Below are positions 35,449 through 45,020 of a stretch of DNA of 64,000 nt, piece by piece. This DNA comes from Planococcus halocryophilus. GTDB taxonomy: Bacteria > Bacillota > Bacilli > Bacillales_A > Planococcaceae. The stretch's first letter is position 1. Each line of letters starts with the position of its first letter. The stretch covers positions 530,552 through 594,551 of the forward strand of contig NZ_JAKVTG010000001.1 of assembly GCF_022489025.1 (NCBI RefSeq). The letters run 5' to 3'. The translations under genes and the position numbers were made by a program. The notes beneath the pieces are model-generated. The model searched no databases. It was not told the origin of the DNA and saw only the letters and a program-made list of their open reading frames with translations.

Positions 35449-35779
35449 GTTTATGCAATAGAAAACTATGCATTTATAGAACCAATTTATTTCCAGTAAA
35501 AAGAATATTAGATGCTAAATAGAAAATATTTATAAATTTATGTCTTAATTTTCAGATAATATGGTATTATAGAACTGAGATTAAAGTTTAATGCAGGATT
35601 TTAGTGCTGGTTCTATTAAAACGCTATTATTTATAGGTCAAAAGGCTATAACGGAAGCTCGTTAATTGTTGGATTTTTTAAGGCTAGTTAATGGGATTCA
35701 TTTAAAGGGAGCCGATGTTAATAGTGTTTTCCATTAAATACACAAATTAAAAAATAAGTAAAAGAAGGGGGATGAGCAT

Positions 35780-36346
35780 ATGAATGTTAAGGGGAAAAAA
35801 GTAACGCTTCGTGCATTAGAGAGAGCAGACATGGAAGAGTTGAGAAGTTATTATAATGATCCAGAAATAGCCCCCTTACTTGGAGGATGGACAATTCCGA
35901 TATCTTCGGAACAACAAAATCGCTGGTTTGATCGATTGGAATTTGATAACCGAAATCTACGTTTGGCAATTGAAACAGAAGAAGATGGATTTATTGGCAT
36001 CTCGAACATATTAAATATTGATTATAGAAATCGTTCGGCACATCATGGGATTTTAATTGGAAAAAAAAATATGCGCGGACATGGATATGGTCGCGATACA
36101 GTAATGACCACGATGAAATATGCTTTTGAGGAACTTCAGTTGCACCGCCTAGAAGGAGACATTCTAGAACATAACGTGCCTTCGTATAATTTGTTTATAA
36201 AAAAATGTGGATGGATCGAAGAAGGCAGGAAGCGGGATTATGCGTTTCGTAATAACCGATATTACGACCAAGTAATTGTTAGTATTTTAAAAGCTGAGTA
36301 TGAGCAATTATCCCAAGAAATCGGATATTGGAAAACAGATAGTTAA
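35780..36346 (+). CDS. GNAT acetyltransferase, RimJ/RimL type
   Basis: 188-residue GNAT of the RimJ/RimL/SpeG branch: begins VTLRALERADMEELRSYYN, has the CoA loop GILIGKKNMRGHGYGRDTV near 92-110 and EGDILEHNVPSYNLFIKKC near 127-145. AAGGGGGATGAG precedes ATG 35780. It may acetylate a protein N-terminus, a polyamine or a nucleotide-sugar amine; the neighbouring WbqC and glycosyltransferase genes make a sugar target possible but unproven. Confidence 0.85.
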   Translation: MNVKGKKVTLRALERADMEELRSYYNDPEIAPLLGGWTIPISSEQQNRWFDRLEFDNRNLRLAIETEEDGFIGISNILNIDYRNRSAHHGILIGKKNMRGHGYGRDTVMTTMKYAFEELQLHRLEGDILEHNVPSYNLFIKKCGWIEEGRKRDYAFRNNRYYDQVIVSILKAEYEQLSQEIGYWKTDS

Positions 36347-36381
36347 TAATTTTTGATAGTTGTTTGTTTGGAGGAGTATAC

Positions 36382-37155
36382 ATGTCGGATAAGTTAAAAG
36401 GAAAAGTAGCAATAATTACAGGTGCTGCAGGTGACTTGGGGAAAGCTGTTGCAGAAGTTTTTTTAAAAGAAGGAGCGAAAGTAGCTCTGGTAGATCGCGA
36501 TCAGCAAGCTCTTCATAATTGTGAAAATTCTCTAACTCATATTGGCGAAGTGTATGGAGTCGTTGCAGATGTTACTTCCGAAAATGAGGTAGCATCTTAT
36601 GTCGATAAAGTCATGAAAAAATGGGGGAGAATTGATATATTCGTCAACAATGCCGGAATCTTAGGCAAAGTGGCACCACTGATCGAACAAACAGTCGAAG
36701 ATTTTGATGCGATTTTGAATGTTAATGTCAAAGGCGTTTTTCTTGGTTTAAAAAAAGTGATGCCGGTCATGATTCAACAGAAATGCGGCAGCATTATTAA
36801 TACTTCTTCGGTTTCAGGCTTAATGGGGAGTAGTGGAAATTCACTTTATGCGGCTACAAAACATGCAGTTGTAGGTTTGACAAAGACTGCAGCTTTAGAA
36901 GCAGGATACCACTCAGTTAGAGTAAATTCGATTCATCCTGCACCACTAGATTCGACCATGATGAGAAAAAATGAAGAAGGTATAAACAGCGAAAATCCTT
37001 CAGAAGTTCGGAAATTCATAGCTTCTCGTATTCCTCTAGGAAGATACGGGGCAATGTCTGAAGTGGCAAAACTTGTTTTGTTTTTAGCAAGTGATGATTC
37101 TCAGTTTATAACAGGTAGCCAATACCGAATTGATGGTGGTATGGGCGCACGTTAA
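36382..37155 (+). CDS. Short-chain dehydrogenase/reductase
   Basis: 257 residues from ATG 36382, with GGAGGAG upstream; a longer reading from 36364 has no site. Classical SDR: cofactor loop TGAAGDLGKAVA near 12-23, NNAG near 88, catalytic Ser in NTSSVSG near 140 and YAATK near 153. The end GSQYRIDGGMGAR is typical. NAD(P)-dependent oxidoreductase with unknown substrate. It follows the GNAT by 35 bases and precedes WbqC by 68, on the same strand. Confidence 0.9.
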   Translation: MSDKLKGKVAIITGAAGDLGKAVAEVFLKEGAKVALVDRDQQALHNCENSLTHIGEVYGVVADVTSENEVASYVDKVMKKWGRIDIFVNNAGILGKVAPLIEQTVEDFDAILNVNVKGVFLGLKKVMPVMIQQKCGSIINTSSVSGLMGSSGNSLYAATKHAVVGLTKTAALEAGYHSVRVNSIHPAPLDSTMMRKNEEGINSENPSEVRKFIASRIPLGRYGAMSEVAKLVLFLASDDSQFITGSQYRIDGGMGAR

Positions 37156-37223
37156 CAAAATTAGACAACTACTAAAAATGAGGAGCGGCTTTTCAAAGCG
37201 TTAAAATAAAAGGGGATGAGGTT

Positions 37224-37964
37224 ATGAGAGTAGGTATTATGCAGCCATATTTCTTTCCTTATATCGGATATTGGCAATTGATTAAAGCAGTTGATAAATA
37301 CGTGATATACGATGATGTGAATTATAAAAAAAGAGGCTGGATTAATAAAAATAATATATTAGTCAATGGAGAAGCAAGACCAATTTCGTTAAGAACGTTT
37401 AAAGTCAGTCAAAACAAGCGTATTAATGAAATTGAAATTGATCATGATCTTATCTATAAAAAAAAGTTATTAAAAACTATTAAAGAAGCGTATGGCAAAG
37501 CGCCATATTTTCAAGATGTATTTAGCTTAGTTGAGAAAATAATAAATTATAGAGAAGCCAATTTAGCGGCGTACTTAACACATTCGATTAAAGAAGTCTG
37601 TGCGTATTTAAACATACAGACAGAAATTATCCTGTCATCTAAATTAGTGAAAAGTGAACATCTTAGAGGACAAGATAAAATTTTGGAAATTTGCGGACTT
37701 TTTTCAGCAGATGAATACTTAAATGCGGCTGGGGGGCTTTTGCTGTATTCACCTTTAGATTTTCAAGTGCAAGGAATTGAATTGAAAATTATTAAAACAA
37801 ATCATCTGAGTTATCAACAACGAGATGCAAGAGAGTTTGTTCCTAATTTATCAATTATCGATGTCATGATGTTTAATAGTCCAGAAGAAATTGATGCTAT
37901 GTTAAATGATTTCACTGTTCTAAATAACTTTTCTGAACTGCTCCAAGCAAGTGGAAGCAGTTGA
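37224..37964 (+). CDS. WbqC family protein
   Basis: 246-residue WbqC-like protein. The signature opening VGIMQPYFFPYIGYWQLI and YDDVNYKKRGWINKN near 31-45 is clear, with NNILVNGEARPISLRT following. WbqC proteins occur in polysaccharide or flagellin-glycan loci and are thought to act in amino-sugar acylation. The neighbouring GNAT, SDR and glycosyltransferase genes suit a small glycan-modification operon. AAGGGGATGAG precedes ATG 37224. Confidence 0.88.
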   Translation: MRVGIMQPYFFPYIGYWQLIKAVDKYVIYDDVNYKKRGWINKNNILVNGEARPISLRTFKVSQNKRINEIEIDHDLIYKKKLLKTIKEAYGKAPYFQDVFSLVEKIINYREANLAAYLTHSIKEVCAYLNIQTEIILSSKLVKSEHLRGQDKILEICGLFSADEYLNAAGGLLLYSPLDFQVQGIELKIIKTNHLSYQQRDAREFVPNLSIIDVMMFNSPEEIDAMLNDFTVLNNFSELLQASGSS

Positions 37965-38004
37965 ATGAACATTTATAAACAATGACAATAAAGGGTGAAA
38001 CGTT

Positions 38005-38979
38005 ATGGCTAAAGATGTTTTAGTAAGTATAGATTGTCTAGTATACAATCATGAAGAGTATATTGTGGAAGCAATCGAAAGCTTTTTAATGCAAAAAACA
38101 AATTTTGACTTTGAAATATTAATCCATGATGATGCTTCTACAGATAATACAGCCTCGATTATAAGAGAATATGAAGAAAAGTACCCGGATTTGATAAAGC
38201 CGATATACCAAAAGTACAATTTATTTTCTCAAAGCGCTACAATGTTACAAATCAATCAGCGTAGAGCAAAGGGAAAGTATATTGCTATTTGTGAAGGAGA
38301 TGACTTCTGGACCGACCCTTACAAATTGCAAAAGCAAGTGGATTATTTAGATGCAAATCCTGAATGCGACTTAAGTGTTCATTCTGCTTATCAATATTCA
38401 GAAGCCTTAAACAAGGTCGTAGGAAAAGTAAGGCCAAGCCGAAAAAGCCGAATGTTTACTGCTGAAGAAACTATTTTAGGTGGTGGCGAGCTATTTCCAA
38501 CCAATTCTATGGTATATCGTCGAGTAAAAGCAGATGATGTGCCAGTCTTCTATTTTGATGCAGGGTTTGGAGATTATCCTCTAGCAATTCACCTAGCACA
38601 TAATGGACAAGTCTATTATATGGATGAGCAAATGTCTGTTTACCGAGTCGATGTGAAAGGGGCATGGTCTGAAAAGACATTAACTAACACCATAAACTCG
38701 ACGAAACAAAATGATGCAACTGCAAACTTATTGGATAAGATTAATAGTCATACAAACTTCCAATATAATGAAACGATTGAAAAAACAAAAAAGAAAAATT
38801 ATTTCTATTTATTAATAAGACAGCAAAAATTTAAAGCAACCTTTAATAAAGAGTATGCAATGTTTTTACTGGAAAGTGAATTTGTTAAACGAATATGGAG
38901 AAAATTTTGGAAAGCTCGTTACTATTTTAAAGACAAGAGAGATTCTTTTTTTGTGAAACCGCGAAAAAAGTTAACTTAA
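38005..38979 (+). CDS. Glycosyltransferase family 2
   Basis: 324-residue GT-A glycosyltransferase. Nucleotide-sugar fold: VSIDCLVYNHEEYIVEAIE at the N-terminus, ILIHDDASTDNTASII near 41-56 and EGDDFWTDPYKLQKQVDYL near 94-112 with the DxD-type metal motif. The C-terminal 90 residues are basic. This EYIxEAIES-type group adds sugars to capsular or O-antigen-like polysaccharides. It lies 40 bases after WbqC, probably the same operon. Terminator at 39021. Confidence 0.9.
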   Translation: MAKDVLVSIDCLVYNHEEYIVEAIESFLMQKTNFDFEILIHDDASTDNTASIIREYEEKYPDLIKPIYQKYNLFSQSATMLQINQRRAKGKYIAICEGDDFWTDPYKLQKQVDYLDANPECDLSVHSAYQYSEALNKVVGKVRPSRKSRMFTAEETILGGGELFPTNSMVYRRVKADDVPVFYFDAGFGDYPLAIHLAHNGQVYYMDEQMSVYRVDVKGAWSEKTLTNTINSTKQNDATANLLDKINSHTNFQYNETIEKTKKKNYFYLLIRQQKFKATFNKEYAMFLLESEFVKRIWRKFWKARYYFKDKRDSFFVKPRKKLT

Positions 38980-39020
38980 ATAAATTTCACCGAAAATGAT
39001 CTATATAGAACCAATTCAAG

Positions 39021-39083
39021 CACCTTCAATTTAGTCAATTGTCATGAGCACATCATGAGATTGAAAAAATTGAAGGTGTTTTA
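39021..39083 (+). terminator. Terminator
   Basis: CACCTTCAATTT (39021-39032) pairs perfectly with AAATTGAAGGTG (39067-39078), followed by TTTT. Confidence 0.8.
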
Positions 39084-39280
39084 CTGTATTATCATGATGG
39101 TCAATTTTAATAATATCTCTGTAAAAAATTTCATAATTTTTTATTTGTAAAAGTAATTATTTGAAATGCTAATAACGTATACTGTTATTAAAGAAGATTA
39201 ATTTATTGAAAGTAAAGTAATCATGCTATTTCTAATAAGTAATTATAAAGAAACTTAGCTGAACATCTAGGAGGAACTGC

Positions 39281-42142
39281 ATGCGGAATTTAAAAGAAAA
39301 AGGAATTAGATATAAGTATTTGAAGTTAACTTTTTCTTCAGTACTTATTTGTACATTAATGATTATTGGGATTTATTTTTATATGCATTCCCAACAACTA
39401 TTATTAGAAGAAGAATATACAGAATTAAGAGAAAAGCAGGGAACATTTAAAGATCTTTCACAATCGTTAAATCAGCTCTTTTTTAGAACAAGAGGTTTTT
39501 ATGCTTTTCAAAATGAAGAAGAGTTAGAGATGGCTTTTACAGAATTAGAAAGTTTAAAAGACTCGATTTCTAAAATGAATAACTTATCAATAACAAGACA
39601 AGAAAGATTACAAATTATTGAGTTAAGTAATTTTATTCGGTTATTTGAAGAAGATATATTTCCTGCAGCAGTGGCTCTTGTTCGTAATGAGGATTATGAA
39701 GGTTTACGAGAGTTATCTCGCGGAGGTACGAATACAACCGTAAATGAATTTGTAGCTTTTTCAGAAGAATACGAGGATGTTACTAGACAAGCACTTCAAC
39801 AAGTAAACGAAGACATGTTAGCGCAAGCTGAGAGTTTATCTTTTGTATTGATACTGTTATTTATTCTCTTATTTATAATAACGGCATTAATCATTTTAAG
39901 AGCACTCAATGATATTGTGAAGCCAATTGAAGGTATGCGCGAATCAATTGAGGGATTTGTTAAAGGTGATGAGTTATCTTATATGCCACTTAAACGCTCA
40001 GATGAACTAGGCATTTTATCGATGACTTTTCATAATATGATTAATACAATTCAAACGAACCAAGAAAAACTAACTTCCCAAAATGAAGCTTTAACGCTGA
40101 GCAAAAGTAAATTGCAAGAACAGCAAAATAAATTGAAATATTCGTTAGAAGAAACGGAACAAACTAAAGATCGTTTGATTCGCTACAACGATTTAAATCA
40201 TATTTTGTCCTTTACTTTAGATAAACAAAAGCTGATAGAATCGACTCTTGAGTACTTTAGTGAAACTTATGAAATTGATACTGGTGTATTATGGTTACCT
40301 AAATCTGGTGAGTATGCATTAAAAGGCTTTACACCTGAAATGTTTATGCAATTAAAAGATGAAAGAAGTGGGTATCTGTTATCACGTTTAGAAGAAAGTG
40401 ACACATTTACGGTTAAAAGAGAAGCGCAATTGGAAAAAGGTTTTGCAATAGATACAGTATATATCCATGATTTATACTCTGCGGTGAAAAACGAAAATCA
40501 AGATAGTGTTGCATTAATTGGTTTATCTCGCATAGGAAGAATTTTTTCTGCAGATGAAGAGTTAGATATTAGTGGGTTATTAAAACGTATTCACTTAGCC
40601 ATCGATCGTATTCAATTGTATGAAGCAGCCGTACATGAACGAACACTGAATGAACGTATTATCAATAATATCAATGAAGGTATTCAATTTATCTCGAAAG
40701 ACGGAGTTATGGTTCAACATAACGCTACGATGTGTACCATGTTGAACTGTGGTAACGGACCACTCGATGCTTCAATTTCCCAAGATATATGGGTCAAACG
40801 AATGGCTGAACAAACGACATCTCCAGAGTTAATGTTTGAGTTCTTAAGCAATTGTATTCAAGTAAAAGACAAAGAAGCGAATACATTCCGCTATACCGTT
40901 AAAGAGCCATATGAACGCGTTATCGATGTTTATAGTACGCCTGTTATGGTGGAAAATGAGAAAAAAGGAACCATTTTTGTGCATCGAGATATTACGAGAG
41001 AACACGAAGTCGATAAGATGAAGTCTGAACTAGTCAGTACCGTCAGTCATGAACTTCGTACGCCGTTATCGAGTGTTCTTGGATTTACAGAGCTATTGTT
41101 AAATAAACAACTTAAACCAGAAAAACAAGAACGTTATTTGAAAACGATTTATAAAGAAGCAAAACGTTTAACAAACTTAATAAATGACTTCCTCGATTTA
41201 CAACGAATGGAGTCTGGCGACCAAATATACCGTATGGATAAATTACCAGTTAATGAGTTGATTATCGAAACGGTTGAAAAATTCCGTACACAAAACATGC
41301 ATTCAATCGTCTTTATCGATGATGCTTCGGATGTAGTTGTTGAAGGTGACCGAGAACGAATAGCTCAAGTATTAATGAATTTGGTTGGTAATGCCATTAA
41401 GTTTTCTCCACAAGGTGGCAGTGTAACCATATCAATGAAAAATGATTTAAATAATCTTCGTGTAACAATAAAAGATGAAGGAATCGGCATTCCTGAAGAA
41501 GATATCCCGAAATTATTCTCGAAATTCCAGCGAATAGATAACAGCTCGCGACGGAAAATAGGGGGGACAGGTCTCGGTTTAGCTATATGCCAGGAAATCA
41601 TTCTTCAACATGATGGGAAAATTTGGATTGAGTCAAAAGAAGAACAAGGCACAGCTGTCCATTTTGAGTTACCGCTCGTTTCACAACCTCAAGAATATAC
41701 AAATCATGAAGGTGCAGAAGAAAATCCACCTGTTATGATTGTAGAAGATGATATGAGTCTGGCGCTATTACTTTCTGAAGAATTGAAAGTTAATGGATTT
41801 AAAGTGATTTATCACACGAGCCCTAAAGAAGCATTTAAAGAAGCAAAACGTACGCCGCTTGTTGGAGCAGTAGTTGATATCATGTTAGGTGAAGAGTTGA
41901 GTGGTTGGGATCTTGTCGATATGATGAAAGAGGATCCGTTAACGAAAGATATTCCTATTGTCATTTCCTCGGCTTTAGATCCTTCGTCTGACGCAAAAAA
42001 AATCGACAAAATCAGTCATTATTTAACAAAGCCATATGCACCGACAAATTTATCAAAAGTGATGAAGAAGTTATTAGACTCTCAAGATCGTGATGGTGCC
42101 ATTTATTATGCATCGAAAGATTATCAAGAAACTGAAGTATGA
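39281..42142 (+). CDS. Hybrid sensor histidine kinase (HAMP-GAF-PAS-HisKA-HATPase-REC)
   Basis: 953 residues. Membrane helices at about 17-34 and 186-208 enclose an extracellular four-helix CHASE3-like domain. HAMP (about 209-262) leads to a coiled coil, then a GAF-like domain (about 295-445) and a PAS domain (about 455-570). HisKA has phospho-acceptor His 590 in SHELRTP; HATPase has NAIKFSP and GGTGLGLA. A C-terminal receiver (about 816-935) has EDD, acceptor Asp 866 and Lys in LTKPY. AGGAGG precedes ATG 39281. It converges on the operon at 42196-46627, which contains an HPt domain and more receivers, so it is likely the top of that phosphorelay. Confidence 0.92.
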   Translation: MRNLKEKGIRYKYLKLTFSSVLICTLMIIGIYFYMHSQQLLLEEEYTELREKQGTFKDLSQSLNQLFFRTRGFYAFQNEEELEMAFTELESLKDSISKMNNLSITRQERLQIIELSNFIRLFEEDIFPAAVALVRNEDYEGLRELSRGGTNTTVNEFVAFSEEYEDVTRQALQQVNEDMLAQAESLSFVLILLFILLFIITALIILRALNDIVKPIEGMRESIEGFVKGDELSYMPLKRSDELGILSMTFHNMINTIQTNQEKLTSQNEALTLSKSKLQEQQNKLKYSLEETEQTKDRLIRYNDLNHILSFTLDKQKLIESTLEYFSETYEIDTGVLWLPKSGEYALKGFTPEMFMQLKDERSGYLLSRLEESDTFTVKREAQLEKGFAIDTVYIHDLYSAVKNENQDSVALIGLSRIGRIFSADEELDISGLLKRIHLAIDRIQLYEAAVHERTLNERIINNINEGIQFISKDGVMVQHNATMCTMLNCGNGPLDASISQDIWVKRMAEQTTSPELMFEFLSNCIQVKDKEANTFRYTVKEPYERVIDVYSTPVMVENEKKGTIFVHRDITREHEVDKMKSELVSTVSHELRTPLSSVLGFTELLLNKQLKPEKQERYLKTIYKEAKRLTNLINDFLDLQRMESGDQIYRMDKLPVNELIIETVEKFRTQNMHSIVFIDDASDVVVEGDRERIAQVLMNLVGNAIKFSPQGGSVTISMKNDLNNLRVTIKDEGIGIPEEDIPKLFSKFQRIDNSSRRKIGGTGLGLAICQEIILQHDGKIWIESKEEQGTAVHFELPLVSQPQEYTNHEGAEENPPVMIVEDDMSLALLLSEELKVNGFKVIYHTSPKEAFKEAKRTPLVGAVVDIMLGEELSGWDLVDMMKEDPLTKDIPIVISSALDPSSDAKKIDKISHYLTKPYAPTNLSKVMKKLLDSQDRDGAIYYASKDYQETEV

Positions 42143-42156
42143 TTTTAAAGCACATC

Positions 42157-42197
42157 AAAAAAACGTACAAGCTCTTTAAGAGCTTGTACGTTTTTTT
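42157..42197. terminator. Bidirectional terminator
   Basis: ACGTACAAGCTCTT (42163-42176) pairs with AAGAGCTTGTACGT (42178-42191), with A-run left and T-run right. It separates the kinase gene from the convergent operon. Confidence 0.95.
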
Positions 42198-42552
42198 AGG
42201 ATGCTAATATATTTTCAACAAGAGTCAAAAGTTCCATGGGACTAAATGGTTTTGACATGAAATAATCTGCACCTTTTGAAATGGCTTTTTCTCTGTCCGC
42301 ATCTTGTGCTTTTGCTGTTAACATTAACACTTTCGTCTGATTTTGATCTTTTCTTAATTCTTCTAAAACTTCTAAACCCGTCAAATGAGGCATCATATAG
42401 TCAAGAACAATTAAGTCATAATCGTTTTCTCTAATTTTTTCTAGCGCTTCTTTGCCATCTTCAGCTTCTTCAATGTCAAAGTCGTCTTCGAGAGTGTCAG
42501 CTATCAGGATTCGTAAAATATCTTCATCATCTGCTATTAGTATTTTTTTTAT
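42196..42552 (-). CDS. Single-domain response regulator with ATA or ATC start
   Basis: 118-residue receiver-only protein: acidic pocket ADDED (about 8-12), phospho-acceptor Asp 51 in VLDYMMPH, Thr in LTAKAQD near 79 and Lys 101 in SKPFSP. It is a phosphorelay or CheY-like carrier. The conserved beta-1 strand KKILIADDE begins right after ATA 42552; no ATG, GTG or TTG exists in frame before it. GGAGG at 42566-42562 is 9 bases from ATA (6 from ATC 42555), so initiation at a non-standard codon is implied. An in-frame internal ATG (42396) would remove half the domain. Last gene of the minus-strand operon, 18 bases after the glycosyltransferase. Confidence 0.85.
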   Translation of the reverse strand: MKKILIADDEDILRILIADTLEDDFDIEEAEDGKEALEKIRENDYDLIVLDYMMPHLTGLEVLEELRKDQNQTKVLMLTAKAQDADREKAISKGADYFMSKPFSPMELLTLVENILAS

Positions 42553-42570
42553 GATATTCAGCCTCCTAAT

Positions 42571-43971
42571 TTAAGTTGAAATGCCTTTACGTTTCATATC
42601 GCCCCAATGAGCTTTTTTACGGAAAGCCGCGAAAATTCCTTGGATTCTCCATATTACCATAAGAGGACGGTACCAAAAGGCTTCTGTTAAAGCCCAAAAA
42701 TAGAGACGCATTAAATGGGACACTTTTGGATATTTATGAAGTGTTAATTCTTCTAACAAAACAGCTAATGCTGAAATGAAAGAGCCATACAAGATAGTTA
42801 CTATAAACATAACTAAGGCAATATTAGGGTCAACCAATGAGAAGAAAAAACCACCGAAAATAATAAAGTAGCCTAAAAACTCAAATACTGCACCAAGTAG
42901 CTCAATAAAAAGGAAGTAGGGCATAGAAATCATGCCGACAGCGCCGTATTTTGGGTTTAGCATCATTTTTCGGTGAGTCCATAAAGTTTCAAATAATCCG
43001 CGCTGCCAACGTATTCGCTGCGATTTAAGTACATCTAATGATTCAGGTGCTTCTGTCCAGCATACGGGATCAGGTACGTACTCAATCCGTTGTTTAGATT
43101 TTTCTTCTCGGAGTAACCGGTGCAGCCTTACCACCAACTCCATATCTTCGCCAACTGTATTTTTATTATAACCACCAGCTTGGATAACACGTTCTTTGTT
43201 AAAAACGCCAAATGCACCAGAAACAATAAGTAAAATGTTTAGTCGACTTAAGGCTAAACGACCAATCAAAAACGCACGGAAATATTCTATGATTTGCATA
43301 ATAACAACCGGGTGTCTTGGTAGATCTATAACTTCTACTTTACTTCTCGAGATGGTAGAACCATTTGCAATTCGAACTGAACCACCTGTTACAATAACTT
43401 GTCCGTCAGACTCAATTATTGGTTTCATGGTTTTAATAAGTCCGTCATTTTCTAAAATAGAGTCGCCATCAATTGCACAAAAATACGGAAACGAAGACAA
43501 ATTAATACCTGCATTCAGTGCATCTGCTTTACCGCCATTAGCCTTTTTAATAAGGCGGACATATGGAAATATAGACGATTGATAGATAGCAATAATTTCG
43601 GCAGTAGGGATGTGCGTCCGAAATGCGAATGGAATTTGTACCATTTTAAACTCATTAATCATTTGTTCAGATGTCATGTCTTTTGAGCCGTCATCTATAA
43701 CGATAACTTCTTTTTGAGGGTATTCTAAAGCCAATAAAGATCGTACAGTGCTAACAACGCCGACTTCTTCATTATAAGCAGGAACAAGAATAGAAACAGG
43801 ATACGTATTTTGGTTTCTTAAAAGCACATCTGTAGACTCACGGTGAACAAGGTTGTTTTCTTTTTTTACCTTTCGGAAGGCAATTGCAAAGAGACCTAAA
43901 TAACTTAAACTTGAAAAAAGCAAATAAGCAATGATAAAAGAGGACAATAATAAGAAAAAGCTGTGCATCAT
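42571..43971 (-). CDS. Membrane glycosyltransferase family 2 (processive synthase-like)
   Basis: 466 residues. One N-terminal membrane helix (about 5-30), a cytoplasmic GT2 domain (55-325) and three or four C-terminal helices. The processive synthase motifs are present: DDGS (93-96), DGD (168-170), GED (274-276) and QRIRW (318-322). This architecture matches poly-GlcNAc/cellulose/hyaluronan-type synthases, including Bacillus YdaM. There is no PilZ domain. Start ATG 43971 overlaps the stop of the upstream HEAT gene as ATGA, so they are translationally coupled. The upstream cyclase suggests c-di-GMP control of polymer output, by an unseen receptor. Confidence 0.9.
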   Translation of the reverse strand: MMHSFFLLLSSFIIAYLLFSSLSYLGLFAIAFRKVKKENNLVHRESTDVLLRNQNTYPVSILVPAYNEEVGVVSTVRSLLALEYPQKEVIVIDDGSKDMTSEQMINEFKMVQIPFAFRTHIPTAEIIAIYQSSIFPYVRLIKKANGGKADALNAGINLSSFPYFCAIDGDSILENDGLIKTMKPIIESDGQVIVTGGSVRIANGSTISRSKVEVIDLPRHPVVIMQIIEYFRAFLIGRLALSRLNILLIVSGAFGVFNKERVIQAGGYNKNTVGEDMELVVRLHRLLREEKSKQRIEYVPDPVCWTEAPESLDVLKSQRIRWQRGLFETLWTHRKMMLNPKYGAVGMISMPYFLFIELLGAVFEFLGYFIIFGGFFFSLVDPNIALVMFIVTILYGSFISALAVLLEELTLHKYPKVSHLMRLYFWALTEAFWYRPLMVIWRIQGIFAAFRKKAHWGDMKRKGIST

Positions 43972-45020
43972 TCTTCACTTCCTAAAAGGGATGCTTCCCA
44001 TTGAGTGGCCATATCTCGTGCAAAACGATCTGGATGATTTGCAGATAAATGACTCAGTAAAATATCGCCATCTGCAAATTGCGTCAACGCTTCAGCAGAT
44101 GAATAACGAACCCACCAAACAGAATCTCCAAGCAGTTCGCTCAACACTTCTTGATATCGAGATAATTGTAGTTTTCCAGCAATTCGTGCAGCAAACATTC
44201 GCTCCTGCCAAGAAGCAGAGTGGAAGAAAGGCGTTAACAAGCTAGGTGAGGATATAGATTGCAAATGTTGAATGGATTTTAATGCTTGAATTCTTAATTC
44301 TTCATCATCACTTAGTAATTCTTCTTCAATGCGAGGCAGAAATCCTATCAATCCTGTCATGCCAATGTAAGAAACCGCGGCATGCTTAAGTGCTTTATTG
44401 TTGTGTTCATTTTTTAAAGCCATATCTAGTTCTTCTAATTGGATATCCAATTGGAGCCTTTTAAACACATCGATGTATAAGCGAACGGGTGCATCGGCGT
44501 AGCGAGCTAATACAGAAAGGGTCATCGGTTCGTTTAATGATGTTAAGGTTCGAATAAGTTGTTGCGTTTCTTGATCTAATCGAAATGATTTTTGTAATTT
44601 TTCTTTAAGCAAAGGAGTGAGTGACTTCATATGAAAATCTTCAATGAAATACAATGTGTTCATCCGTATGGCCCAACTTCTACGCTTGAGTTGTTTTTTA
44701 TAGCGCTCAGTTAAATATTTTTCGGATAATTGTGCGACTTGTGGTGAATTAGCGCTGCCTTTCGTGACAGCCACATAATGATTTAATAAGTATTCCAAAA
44801 CGATGGTTTGGTTAGACGAAATGCTGATTTCTTTAAGAAATCGATCATCGGTTGGGTCCATCATATACGAACTGAATGATTCAGTTAACAAGTCATATTC
44901 TTGGGTAATCGATTGTTCTTTTTTATTTATTAGTAGTTTTCGTAAAGATAAAAATAGCAATAAAAGTAGTTGGCTCAGGAATAAGAAAGCAATTAGTACC
45001 CAGAAGAAATAAATGTTCAT
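43968..45020 (-). CDS. Membrane-anchored HEAT-repeat protein
   Basis: 350 residues: one N-terminal membrane helix (about 4-27), then a cytoplasmic all-helical region. From about 120 on, helix pairs such as EELRIQALKSIQHLQ, SWQERMFAARIAGKLQL and VWWVRYSSAEALTQF show HEAT-repeat periodicity. Such proteins act as scaffolds. It overlaps by 4 bases both the upstream cyclase gene and the downstream glycosyltransferase gene, so it is likely a structural partner linking the two at the membrane. Confidence 0.8.
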   Translation of the reverse strand: MNIYFFWVLIAFLFLSQLLLLLFLSLRKLLINKKEQSITQEYDLLTESFSSYMMDPTDDRFLKEISISSNQTIVLEYLLNHYVAVTKGSANSPQVAQLSEKYLTERYKKQLKRRSWAIRMNTLYFIEDFHMKSLTPLLKEKLQKSFRLDQETQQLIRTLTSLNEPMTLSVLARYADAPVRLYIDVFKRLQLDIQLEELDMALKNEHNNKALKHAAVSYIGMTGLIGFLPRIEEELLSDDEELRIQALKSIQHLQSISSPSLLTPFFHSASWQERMFAARIAGKLQLSRYQEVLSELLGDSVWWVRYSSAEALTQFADGDILLSHLSANHPDRFARDMATQWEASLLGSEE

